Shown here: one piece after another, positions 45,709 through 54,397 of the stretch
Layout of the letters: each line of letters starts with the position of its first letter
How positions within the stretch are numbered: position 1 is the stretch's first letter
Assembly: GCF_022230885.1 (NCBI RefSeq)
Contig: NZ_JAKGCT010000004.1
Span: 2,294,001 to 2,358,000 of the forward strand
Reading direction: 5' to 3'
Source of the DNA: Paenalcaligenes niemegkensis
GTDB taxonomy: Bacteria > Pseudomonadota > Gammaproteobacteria > Burkholderiales > Burkholderiaceae_B
Length of the DNA stretch: 64,000 bases
The notes under the pieces: model-generated
Told to the model about the DNA's origin: nothing
What the model saw: only the letters and a program-made list of their open reading frames with translations
Database searches by the model: none
Translations under genes and position numbers: made by a program

Positions 45709-47008
45709 TAACGATTCTAGGAATTGCAGGTGGCTTCGTTCTGCTACTGGCCCTTCTGGCAGTTGGCGTACACGTCGCCGTAGCCATTTTTTCTGTGGCC
45801 ACCACAGGCGTACTGCTGTATTTGAATACGTCACTGCTCTTTAATTTCGGAAATAACCTTTGGGCCACGCTAAACGATTTTTTACTGACGGCGATCCCCT
45901 TATTTATTTTACTTGGCGAGATTTTGCTACGCAGTGGGATCACAGAGCGAATGTACGGTGCATTGTCGGTTTGGTTACAGCGTTTGCCCGGCGGTTTGCT
46001 GCACACCAATATTGGTGCGTCCACGGTGTTTTCAGCCATGTCCGGTTCTTCAGTGGCTACCGCCGCGACGATTGGAACCGTTGCCCTGCCAGCGTTTAAA
46101 CAACGAGGGTATAACGAGCGTATAGCACTTGGGTCGCTTGCAGCCGGAGCGACCTTAGGCATATTGATTCCTCCAAGTATCAATATGATTATCTATGGAG
46201 CCATTACCAACACCTCAATCGGTAAGTTATTTATTGCGGGAATATTGCCAGGCTTGGCGCTTGCAGCGGCTTTTATGGCAACCATTTATATTTGCGCAAT
46301 CCTAAAACCAGACATCGTGGGTATTAAAGAAGCGCCTACGTCGTGGGCGGAAAAGCTGGCGGCTCTAAAAGACTTACTTCCACCCGCCTTCGTGTTTTTT
46401 ATTGTGATGGGCAGTATTTATAGCGGATGGGCCACCCCGACTGAAGCGGCAGCTTTAGGCGTGGTGGCATCGCTGGTTATTGCGGCCAGCCGTCGTAAGC
46501 TATCTTTCTCGATGCTGCATGAGTGTTTTTGTCGATGGCGCGCACGACCGCGATGCTGATGCTGATTATTATCGGCGCCTACTTCATGAATTATGTGGTC
46601 GGCATCTTGGGGATTCCTTCGGCCTTATCGCGTTGGGTTTCCGATTTGGGTCTTAGCCCATTGGGACTGATTCTATCGTTGGTGGTTTTCTATCTGGTAT
46701 TAGGCTGCTTTCTGGAAACCTTGTCGATGATGATTGCCACGGTACCAATTGTTGTTCCGCTTGTGATGCAGTTCGGTTTTGACCCTGTATGGTTCGGAAT
46801 TTTCCTGGTGTTGATGATGGAAATTTCGCTGATTACACCACCTGTGGGTATGAACCTGTTCGTGGTTCAGGGCGTACGAGGGCACGGCTCGGTAGTTGAC
46901 GTCATTATCGGTAGCTTGCCTTTCTTGCTGGTCATGCTGGCTTTTGTACTGGCTATTATTATTTGGCCTGCGTCGATAATGTGGTTACCGAATCTTATGA
47001 TGTCCTAA
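45705..47008 (+). pseudogene. dctM: TRAP transporter large permease (system 2); one-base frameshift
   Basis: DctM-type subunit; two overlapping frames make one 434 aa protein when one T is added to the five-T run at 46526-46530, giving SMLHECFLSMARTTAMLML. Family motifs before the break: MSGSSVATAATIGTVALPAF and GILIPPSINMIIYGAIT; after it: LGCFLETLSMMIATVPIVVP and ISLITPPVGMNLFVVQGV. It is translationally coupled to DctQ (ATGA). Confidence 0.9.
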
Positions 47009-47033
47009 AGCGTTACTGCAATACCAAGAAGCC

Positions 47034-47070
47034 ATCCCCCTCCTGGAAAAACGGCTTCCAGGCGGGGGAT
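47034..47070. terminator. Hairpin between TRAP system 2 and the porin gene
   Basis: Stem ATCCCCCTCCTGGA / TCCAGGCGGGGGAT with one mismatch and a 9-base loop, between convergent stop codons (47008 and 47081). There is no T run, so termination is probable but not canonical. Confidence 0.55.
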
Positions 47071-47080
47071 TGGTCACCCC

Positions 47081-48079
47081 TCAAAAAGCATGCCGTACAC
47101 CCACGGCAAAGGTTGGCGTCACGCTATAGCCAGCCTTTTTATCGGCCATGAGCATAGAGTAAAGGTCGGTGCGCGCCGACAGTGTATGGCTGTAGCCCAG
47201 GCTTAAGAACTCACGACGTTCAGTGAAGGCCCCTGTTGTACGGGCCTGGCTGTACGAGAACATGAGCAGATCTTGATTGACAGGCACTGATACACCAGCT
47301 TGATAGATATGGTCTTTGGTGTTGGCATTCACGGTTGCGGTGGATTTCTCGCGCGATTCGCCATACTGGGCAAAAAACTTCATCCAGTCTATATCGTAGC
47401 TGGCACCCACTTGCCAAGTGTCTTCGCTGCCTTCATTGAAGACAGAACGTACTTTTTGAACGACGATGCCTGCGGCCAGACGGTCGCCGGTATAGTTCAA
47501 GGCGGCACTCTGGTTTGCTCGCTGGTCGTTATCTTTAAATTGGTGATGCAGGGTAAGGACGACGCCTCCTGCACTTGGGGTTGTATAGTTAATCGAGTTG
47601 CTCCAGCCTGTGTCTCCCGAGATTCTGCCGATACCTCCCTGAAAGTTATTGCGTAGCATGGGGGAGAAACCGAATGAGTCGGCGAAAGGGTTGTAAGTTG
47701 CTGTATTGATGAACATCGAGGTGCCCATGCGACCTATGCGCAGCATTCCCCATTTATCTCCTTTCAGACCCACGAGCGAGTTGCGGGCATACATGACATC
47801 GCCTTCAAAACGTCCAGCGGCTCCTTCATCAGCTCTAAAAAAACCTTCCAGCATGAAGAAGCTGCTCAGGTTATCGTTGATTTTGTCTTCGCCCTTAATG
47901 CCCCAGAAACTGGTCTTGAATCTGCCGGAAGCGACGTCGTTTTCACGGGTGCCGCCGCTTTCCTTATATGAGCCGACGTTAAGGTCTATAAGTCCGTACA
48001 TGCTTAGGTTCGCGTTGGCTGTGCCAGTCAGGCCCAGCATGAGGCTGCCAATCAGCAAGGTTCCTAGTGATTTATTCAT
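47081..48079 (-). CDS. General diffusion porin (Gram-negative, beta-proteobacterial type)
   Basis: Outer-membrane trimeric porin, 332 aa. Signal peptide MNKSLGTLLIGSLMLGLTGT cleaved near residue 23 (ANA|N), mature start NLSMYGLIDLNVGSY, alternating hydrophobic beta strands throughout (SFWGIKGEDKINDNLSSFF, GMLRIGRMGTSMFINT), and the required C-terminal phenylalanine in FAVGVRHAF. It sits between two TRAP systems and may supply their substrates across the outer membrane (inference). A 291-base upstream region carries strong inverted repeats. Confidence 0.93.
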   Translation of the reverse strand: MNKSLGTLLIGSLMLGLTGTANANLSMYGLIDLNVGSYKESGGTRENDVASGRFKTSFWGIKGEDKINDNLSSFFMLEGFFRADEGAAGRFEGDVMYARNSLVGLKGDKWGMLRIGRMGTSMFINTATYNPFADSFGFSPMLRNNFQGGIGRISGDTGWSNSINYTTPSAGGVVLTLHHQFKDNDQRANQSAALNYTGDRLAAGIVVQKVRSVFNEGSEDTWQVGASYDIDWMKFFAQYGESREKSTATVNANTKDHIYQAGVSVPVNQDLLMFSYSQARTTGAFTERREFLSLGYSHTLSARTDLYSMLMADKKAGYSVTPTFAVGVRHAF

Positions 48080-48206
48080 GATCTCCTCGTTTTTGTCTTG
48101 TTGTTGCGTTAATTGTTTGTAGAAAGGCCAGTGAAGTGGCCCGGGGTTTTAGCGTTAAAAAGCAAAGAAAATCTTAGATTTTCAATGTGTAGACGAAGCG
48201 TCTCCC

Positions 48207-48232
48207 TGCCTGAAACGCGTGGCGTTCAGGCA
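48207..48232. promoter_or_regulatory. Inverted repeat in porin upstream region
   Basis: TGCCTGAA ... TTCAGGCA, eight perfect pairs extended inward by CGC/GCG past single-base bulges, at 128-153 bases before the porin start. It could be an operator or leader hairpin. Confidence 0.35.
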
Positions 48233-48289
48233 TGTGGAGCTGTTTGAACAGAAGACTGTGGTGGTGCTGCGTTTTAGCCTGGGCCGGTT

Positions 48290-48322
48290 CTGTGGATAAC
48301 AATGGGTGTTAGTTATCCACAG
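48290..48322. repeat. Inverted pair of DnaA-box sequences / hairpin
   Basis: CTGTGGATAAC (48290-48300) and GTTATCCACAG (48312-48322) are a perfect 11-bp inverted repeat separated by 11 bases. Each arm contains a perfect TTATCCACA DnaA box in opposite orientation. It lies 49 bases after the TRAP-3 large-permease stop, so it may instead act as that operon's terminator stem, although no T run follows. Confidence 0.6.
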
Positions 48323-48370
48323 CTCGGTTGAGACTTAAGCTAAAACCAGATGCTTGAAGACATAGACTGT

Positions 48371-49684
48371 TTAGCCTCCAAGTAGAACGCCAGGCAGCCA
48401 GGTGGCAATCGACGGCACGGCATAGATTAGCCAGGCAACAAATAGAATCAGTATCCAGTACGGTGCAGAGCCCATGAATATCTCGCTGACTTTAATGTTT
48501 TTATCCGGAACGGCGGCTTTGACAACAAGCACTCCAATGCCAAACGGAGGGGTCAGCACACCAGCCTCGATTACCAAAATACCGATTAGCGCGAACATGA
48601 TGGGGTCAAAACCCAGCGCCATCGCAATGGGCCAGAAAATAGGCACAGTCAGCAGCATGATCGAAATGCTGTCGACAACTGCTCCCAACAAGAACCACGT
48701 AATGGCCATGAACAACAGGGTGCCGCCGGGGCCTAAGCCCATACTTTCGAGAAGCTCCTGAACCTGTTGAGGAACGCCATTCAGAGCGATGAGTTTGCTG
48801 TAGACAACAGCACTCATCAACAGCAGCATAATGGGGGTAACAGTGCGGCCAGCTTCAATGAACGATTGGTACATCGCCTGTGGACGCATACCTTTGGAAA
48901 CAGCCAGGATGCCAGCGCCTACCAGCCCAACTGCGCTGCCTTCTGTGGGCGTAAAGTACCCCATCCAGATACCGCCAAGCGTGACAGCAATCAGGATACC
49001 CACGCCTATCGCACTCTGGATTTCGCCTTTTGATAGCTTGCTTAGCTCTGCATGATCGGCTGAGTCTGGAGCTGAGGCTGGCCAGAATTTAGCGTGGAGT
49101 ATGCAGTACGAGGCATAGAGCAGGGCGAGAATCAGACCTGGAATCACACCGGCGGCAAACAGCATCCCTACCGACTGTTCGGTAAGAATGGCCCAGACAA
49201 TCATAAATACGGAAGGAGGTATCAACAGACCCAATACCGAACTTCCGGCAATACAGCCCATGGCATAGCTGCGGCTGTAGTTATGTTTACGCATGATGGG
49301 ATAGGCAACATGACTGAAGGCAGCTGCTGCGGCGACACCTACGCCAGTGACGGCGGCAAAGACGGCATTTCCTCCTACCGTAGCGACGGCTAAACGTCCT
49401 GGAACGCCTTTTAAGGCCCGGTTTACTACATTGAATAAGTCAGTTGCAGCACCGCTGTGCGCGATGAGCATACCCATAACGGTGAACAGTGGAATAACTA
49501 CAAAGTTGTATTCACGAATCCCCGATATAGCAGTTTGCTGCAGCAAACTGATCATGGGTTCAAAACCGCCCAACACTATGTATAAACCAATTCCGGCAGC
49601 AGTAGCGAAAGCAAAAACCACCGGTACGCCCATTAAAACGAGCACGAATAAGGCAATTAAACCTGCCCAAATTTCGAAATCCAT
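48371..49684 (-). CDS. dctM: TRAP transporter large permease (system 3)
   Basis: Intact DctM-type subunit, 437 aa, about 12 helices. Hallmarks: VPVVFAFATAAGIGLYIVLG near 20, AVFAAVTGVGVAAAAAFSHV in the first repeat, GLLIPPSVFMIVWAILTEQS, and ILTPPFGIGVLVVKAAV-type sequence (VLTPPFGIGV) in the second. It overlaps the small-permease gene by 28 bases. Confidence 0.93.
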   Translation of the reverse strand: MDFEIWAGLIALFVLVLMGVPVVFAFATAAGIGLYIVLGGFEPMISLLQQTAISGIREYNFVVIPLFTVMGMLIAHSGAATDLFNVVNRALKGVPGRLAVATVGGNAVFAAVTGVGVAAAAAFSHVAYPIMRKHNYSRSYAMGCIAGSSVLGLLIPPSVFMIVWAILTEQSVGMLFAAGVIPGLILALLYASYCILHAKFWPASAPDSADHAELSKLSKGEIQSAIGVGILIAVTLGGIWMGYFTPTEGSAVGLVGAGILAVSKGMRPQAMYQSFIEAGRTVTPIMLLLMSAVVYSKLIALNGVPQQVQELLESMGLGPGGTLLFMAITWFLLGAVVDSISIMLLTVPIFWPIAMALGFDPIMFALIGILVIEAGVLTPPFGIGVLVVKAAVPDKNIKVSEIFMGSAPYWILILFVAWLIYAVPSIATWLPGVLLGG

Positions 49685-50202
49685 GCGAGCTTCCTAATCG
49701 TTATGGTGTTCAGCAGTTGCTGCGGAACAGGGGAGGGGACGGCGTGAATGCTGAGTCCTAAGCACACCAGGCCAGACACAATCCAGAGCAGGAGTGTGAA
49801 AAGGCGCAACGGCCACGCGGGGACGCGGAAGGCATCGCTGCCAAAAAACTCGGCCGTTGCAAAGGCCTCCTGTAAAGGTGCCCACGAGGCTGACGTAATG
49901 CCGAAAAAGAAAAGAGCTCCGAGCGCATAGGCTACGGCGGTCAGTAGCCGGCGCCCCAGGGCGGGAAGCCGATCCACAAGGATGGTGACCCGCAGCAATT
50001 TACCTTCACGAATAGAGTGCGGCGTTTGCATGTACGTCAGAAGTACCAGCGCGACGCCTGCGACTTCAGCCGTGCCTGCAAATGGACGGTTAAAGAAGAG
50101 TCTGCCAATGACGTCGTAGACGATGAGCACGGCTAGAGCAGCGCTGATAATTGCCCCGACAACGTGTAGACCCAGTAAGGCCTTGTCTACCCAGCTTTTC
50201 AT
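49657..50202 (-). CDS. dctQ: TRAP transporter small permease (system 3)
   Basis: DctQ-type subunit, 181 aa, four hydrophobic helices; signature IVYDVIGRLFFNRPFAGTAE (near 25-44). The C-terminal 28 bases overlap the DctM start. AAAGGGAA precedes the ATG. Confidence 0.88.
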   Translation of the reverse strand: MKSWVDKALLGLHVVGAIISAALAVLIVYDVIGRLFFNRPFAGTAEVAGVALVLLTYMQTPHSIREGKLLRVTILVDRLPALGRRLLTAVAYALGALFFFGITSASWAPLQEAFATAEFFGSDAFRVPAWPLRLFTLLLWIVSGLVCLGLSIHAVPSPVPQQLLNTITIRKLAWISKFGQV

Positions 50203-50247
50203 GTGTTTTCCCTTTCTTTGAGTTTTGATTGTTGTTGAGCTAAAGCC

Positions 50248-51305
50248 TTAGAGCAGGGAGGTGTAATCGATAGGGAAGGTGTAGCCTTCTTCTTGTAAAA
50301 ACTGGATGTAGGTTTTAAATACGTCGGTAGCAGGAAAACCTTTTCCGTCCAGTTCTGCGGCGGCGGTAACCGGAATGTTACTAAGCTGTTCAGCCCAGCG
50401 TTGCTGTTCGGAAAGTGGTAAATCGTTAACTTTGATGCCTTGCGCTATAAGCTTGGCCTTCATATCGATATCGCGCTGCTTGCTAAGTTCGGCGACTCGC
50501 AGCGAGGCTTCCAGCGCGACTTCGTCAATAATCTCCAGTACGTCGGCTGGCAGCTTATTGCGCGTATCCAGATTCATGAAAGCTACCAATGTGCTCAATG
50601 AGCCCAGGCTAGTCGTGTTGAAGTACTTGCTGGGTTCCGACAGTTTGAAGGCATCCATACCAGACAGATAGAACAGGCTGCCTTCGACCAGGCCAGTTTG
50701 CAGGGCTTGATAATGTTCACCTATACCCAGAGTAACGGGAACGGCTTCAATAGGAATGAAGAGGGGGCGTTGGTGCCAGCCATGGCAATACGTTTCCCCT
50801 TAAGTGTGTCGATATCGTTCCAGTCGAAGGTGGAGGCCACGCCGTAGGCTTCGGAGACCATGGCACTGAGTACATAGCTGTTGTAGCGAGCCATGCTGTC
50901 TTGCAGAGCCGGCACCTCTTTTAGCATACGATTAGAGACTTTTTGCTGCAGCACAGGATCGGACGAGGTGAAGGGCAGGTAAGCGCTGTAGTTGAGCAAG
51001 GCGGCGCGTGATTGTTCAAAGCCTATAGGCACGAGGCCAATGTCCAGGGTGCCTTTTTGTACAGCCTCAATGGTTCCGTCTACTTTGGCTACGCTGCCAC
51101 CCCACGCCTTGATAAAGCGCACCTTGTGTTCGGTACGTTCGGCGACGCGTTCGCTGACCTCTTTGGCAAAGAACGTGTCATAGGTATTGACGTAGGTCAG
51201 GCCGGTGGTGTGGCCTCCACCCATGCGCAGGCTGAAGTTCTTGGCTTGGGTGGTAAATGAAAGGGTGACGAGTAGTGTGGCTGCTGCGAGCTTAAGTAGT
51301 TTCAT
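50248..51305 (-). pseudogene. dctP: TRAP transporter substrate-binding protein (system 3); one-base frameshift
   Basis: DctP protein. The first piece (from the ATG at 51305, with GGAGAGAG upstream) has a signal peptide MKLLKLAAATLLVTLSFTTQ and mature start KNFSLRMGGGHTTGLTYVN. The frame is lost after AMAGTNAP; one base added to the five-G run at 50763-50767 restores LFIPIEAVPVTLGIGEHY and QALQTGLVEGSLFYLSGMDA, the ligand-helix region, and joins the C-terminal piece for 352 aa in total. The ligand is unknown. Confidence 0.88.
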
Positions 51306-51337
51306 GGTTGTCTCTCTCCGCGGTGGAGTCATTTTTT

Positions 51338-52144
51338 CTATTTGGAGCACTCTAAAATAAAGCGCTCGTATGGCTTGGGACTGAGTAGGTGGGGGTAGTG
51401 CCCGCCATTTTCAAAGCTGACGTGCTGTGCCCCCGGGTAGCGTTGCCGAAGTTTTTTCTGGGCAACGGCCGGTATGAGCGGGTCGTCCGGGCAATCAATG
51501 ACCACGATACGATCATCAGTCAAAGAAAGCGGCGGGCAGGGCTCAGCGCGTGCCACCCCCAGTAACCGGGCATGCAGGTTTTTCGGGCTTTGGCGCTCGC
51601 TAAGCAGCTTGAGCAAGTAACCCTGCAATGGTTGGTGGGACAGTGGTATGAGGCGCTCACGCCATTCAGCATGAAGCGTCTCAGCATCAATTTTTTCGAG
51701 GGTTTCACGATCAAATAAAGGATTATCCGCTAAATCGCTGCCTTCGATAAAGCCATTGCCCAAAACCAGTTTGGCGACACGTTCCGGATAATGCAGCGCA
51801 AAGAACTGAATCCAGTAGGCGGCAAATGAGGAACCCACCACCACAGCACGCTCTAAATCCAGCGTATCCATAAGTTGAGCCAGCCCATGAGCCAGAGCAT
51901 GGGCATCAGCCAAGGCTGGATAGGTGATTGCAATAAGGCGACGCTGCGTTCCCAGGCTAAGCAGGGTCTTGACGAATACGGCGCTATCGCCTACGGAGCC
52001 TGGCAATAAAAGAACGGGTACTCCATCGCCACCTGTGTCCAGATAGTCCCACTCATGGCCATCGCACTGTGTGGCAGTCCATTGGTGGCGTTGTTCAAGC
52101 TGAGCCAGTTCGTCGTGCAAAACACTGTGACCCTTAGTTTGCAT
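51338..52144 (-). CDS. Alpha/beta hydrolase, maspardin-like
   Basis: Alpha/beta-hydrolase fold, 268 aa. The nucleophile elbow reads VVVGSSFAAYWIQFFAL (near 113-129), GSSFA instead of the usual GHSMG, as in maspardin-type members; the acid is in VIDCPDDPLIP and the histidine in FENGGHYPHLLSP. It overlaps the cupin gene upstream by 11 bases and precedes TRAP system 3, so all five genes are likely co-transcribed. Hydrolysis of an ester, or C-C bond cleavage in the imported compound's pathway, is inferred. Confidence 0.85.
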   Translation of the reverse strand: MQTKGHSVLHDELAQLEQRHQWTATQCDGHEWDYLDTGGDGVPVLLLPGSVGDSAVFVKTLLSLGTQRRLIAITYPALADAHALAHGLAQLMDTLDLERAVVVGSSFAAYWIQFFALHYPERVAKLVLGNGFIEGSDLADNPLFDRETLEKIDAETLHAEWRERLIPLSHQPLQGYLLKLLSERQSPKNLHARLLGVARAEPCPPLSLTDDRIVVIDCPDDPLIPAVAQKKLRQRYPGAQHVSFENGGHYPHLLSPKPYERFILECSK

Positions 52145-52688
52145 CGAGGTAGCCCTGTTCTTTTAGTTCTGCCATGGCGCCCTCAGAGAACTCAGCTTTG
52201 GGGCCGTTACCGCTAATAACGAAGAGCAAGCGGTGTGTAGCGTCTGGCTCATCGTGTGTGATGTTCTCAAAGCGGCGGACAACACCAGCGGGAAATGAGA
52301 TGACATCGCAAGGACCCAGATCGAAAGACTCGACCTTATCGTCCACTTCCCAAGAACAGCGCCAACGGCCAGTGATGGGCATAAAGGTTTCGTTGGTATC
52401 GTGATTGTGCATCATGGGGCCTTTGCCCGGACTTGCTTCACAGAAACCCAGATTGAATCCTTCACTGATTTTAATGGCCGCATTTTTAGCGGCATGATCG
52501 CCAACCGGGGAGGTTACGGCATCTTTGCTATCGGCAGGAGGCTGAAAACCCAGTACGTTGTACAGAGTGCGTTCGGCGCTTGGGTAATTGCTATCGGGCA
52601 GGCCGCCGCCGAAACCTTTGACTTCACTGAAAAGTGCGACGCGTTTACGCATTTCCTCTCGTGTTACTCGAATAGATGGGATGCCCAT
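52134..52688 (-). CDS. Cupin-domain protein (putative dioxygenase)
   Basis: 184 aa single-domain cupin. Motif 1 is MMHNHDTNETFMPITGRW (near 91-108), with the metal set His-x-His...Glu; motif 2 is GPCDVISFPAGVVRRFEN (near 127-144), where the usual second-motif histidine is replaced by arginine. The first gene of the leftward operon with the alpha/beta hydrolase and TRAP system 3. Because cupin plus hydrolase suggests ring-cleavage chemistry, the substrate may be aromatic or a diketone (inference). Confidence 0.82.
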   Translation of the reverse strand: MGIPSIRVTREEMRKRVALFSEVKGFGGGLPDSNYPSAERTLYNVLGFQPPADSKDAVTSPVGDHAAKNAAIKISEGFNLGFCEASPGKGPMMHNHDTNETFMPITGRWRCSWEVDDKVESFDLGPCDVISFPAGVVRRFENITHDEPDATHRLLFVISGNGPKAEFSEGAMAELKEQGYLDAN

Positions 52689-52941
52689 TAAAGTCTCTCC
52701 TGGAGTGTGCTTAGTTGTTAATATTACGTATCTATAAAGCCGTGCCGTGTTTGCCTTGCCAGGGCAATGCCATGTCGCGTTAGCGCGTCATCGGACAGCG
52801 GCCGGTGCAGTATTTATGCAAATTTATTTAACCTTAAAGGGGTTGGCGATCGCAATTTTCCTCAGCGATAGTCACTATTCACCTCATCGATACCCCCACA
52901 ACCGAATGCTTTTGGCAGCCTGTTGTACCTAGGAAAGAACC

Positions 52942-53850
52942 ATGCGATTACGCGATGTCGATCTCAACCTGTTGATCTTGTTCGATGCGTTAATTAAAGA
53001 ATGTCATGTGACCAGAGCCGCACAGCGTATGGATATCAGCCAATCGTCAATGAGCGGGGCGCTGGCCAAATTACGCACTATCTTTGATGATCCATTGCTC
53101 GTCAGGTCACAGAAAGGGCTGGTCGCAACCCCCAGGGCAAAAGAGCTGGCTTTACGCGTAGAGCAGTTACTAGGGGAAATCGATAGCTTGATTAACGAGC
53201 ATCGAACCTTCGAGCCGCTGGGTATCAATGACACCATTTCAATGATCGTGATTGACTACATTGATTTTGTGGTGATTCCCAATCTGATTCAGGTTATTGA
53301 GGAACGCGCGCCTGGACTGTCGCTGCGGGTATTGAACCCGAACCCACGCCGTCTCAGTGAAATCATGAGTACCGGTGAAGCCGACATGGCTTTGACCTAC
53401 TTTCCTGCTCCGCCCGAGAACGTGCGGACACGACGCCTGTTTAACGACAGACTGGTAGGCATGGCCCGTGCTGATCATCCGATTTTTGATCAGCCACTGG
53501 ATCTGGACCGATTTTGCCAGTTTGACCATGTGGCTCTGGAGCCGGGCGAAGGGGCCACCATGTATAACGAGATTATTGATGGCGCCATCGAGCGCCAGGG
53601 GCATCAGCGTAGAGTGGCTTTATCCAAGCCCACTTTTATGGGTGTTCCTTTTCTGGTGTCGCAGACGAATTTAATAGCGACGCTGCCGGAGCGGATAGCA
53701 GAACGGTTTACCGACTTCGCGCCTATCCGTTTGTTCGAAATACCACTGGAACTGGAACCCATTAACGTGGTGCTGATGTGGCACGATCGTACACATACCA
53801 ATCCGGTGCATCGATGGTTACGGGAACAGATTATTGAAGTGACGAAGTAA
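52942..53850 (+). CDS. LysR family transcriptional regulator (NodD/PcpR-like)
   Basis: 302 aa regulator. The winged HTH at 1-65 begins MRLRDVDLNLLILFDALIKE and contains HVTRAAQRMDISQSSMSGAL; the effector domain spans about 90-300. It is divergent from the cupin-hydrolase-TRAP-3 operon (253-base gap), the usual LysR arrangement, so it is the probable activator of that operon. Co-inducer unknown. Confidence 0.9.
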   Translation: MRLRDVDLNLLILFDALIKECHVTRAAQRMDISQSSMSGALAKLRTIFDDPLLVRSQKGLVATPRAKELALRVEQLLGEIDSLINEHRTFEPLGINDTISMIVIDYIDFVVIPNLIQVIEERAPGLSLRVLNPNPRRLSEIMSTGEADMALTYFPAPPENVRTRRLFNDRLVGMARADHPIFDQPLDLDRFCQFDHVALEPGEGATMYNEIIDGAIERQGHQRRVALSKPTFMGVPFLVSQTNLIATLPERIAERFTDFAPIRLFEIPLELEPINVVLMWHDRTHTNPVHRWLREQIIEVTK

Positions 53851-54397
53851 GGCGTATCCAGCTTCACTACAGACGTTGCGAATATTTGCAGATCAGGTTG
53901 AATACACCCACAGCCTCTTGAAAGGGGTCAATCCCCGTCAATCAGGCCCCGATCCTGCAAGATTCTGAATGCGTAGCTTCCTTTTTCTTCGTCGTCCGGC
54001 AAAAAAGCATACAAGGCCAGCACTGTAAAAGGCGTTTATCTCAGTTTGGTTACAGCTTTATTTTGTTACTTTTTGGGCAGTAAGGCGTAGCGCTTTAGGA
54101 ATATAAAGAAGTAGTTTAGTAGCAGCGGCAATGTGAGGAAGTCGGTCTGGTGGAAGCGATGGCTTGATAGCGCTGCCATTGGAACCTTGGCGATTACTGT
54201 GCTGTCCAATGCGTTAAATGTGCTTCAGATAAGCGGGTATCTGCAGCAGATCATTCTTGGAGCCGTCTTCATTATTGCCGTCGCGCCCGACAAGGGCTGA
54301 GGGGATAGAACGTAGCCGTCATAAGACAAAGCGCTCGTCGGCTGCTGTTTCTTTGAAGCGGTATCAATCAACCTTGAATTATCGGAGCTTTTCACTC
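53851..54397. other. Gene-poor stretch with gene debris
   Basis: 547 bases between the LysR gene and acs. The right half holds a C-terminal remnant of a ribose-type ABC permease (54133-54300). On the minus strand near 53930-54035 a short open stretch (containing ALYAFLPDDEEKGSYAFRIL, then QDRGLID) looks more protein-like than random but I do not recognise it; it could be the end of another decayed gene. No promoter or repeat stands out. Confidence 0.45.
54133..54300 (+). pseudogene. Remnant: C-terminus of an RbsC-type ABC sugar permease
   Basis: In one frame the DNA encodes AAIGTLAITVLSNALNVLQ followed by [19 protein letters not shown] and a stop at 54300. This is the pattern of the last 40 residues of ribose/xylose ABC permeases (GT-x-IGVLSNGLNLLG...WQQ-x-IKG-x-x-IILAV). 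The upstream portion is absent: no start, no other permease motifs. It is a decayed end-fragment, suggesting that a sugar ABC operon was deleted here. Confidence 0.6.
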
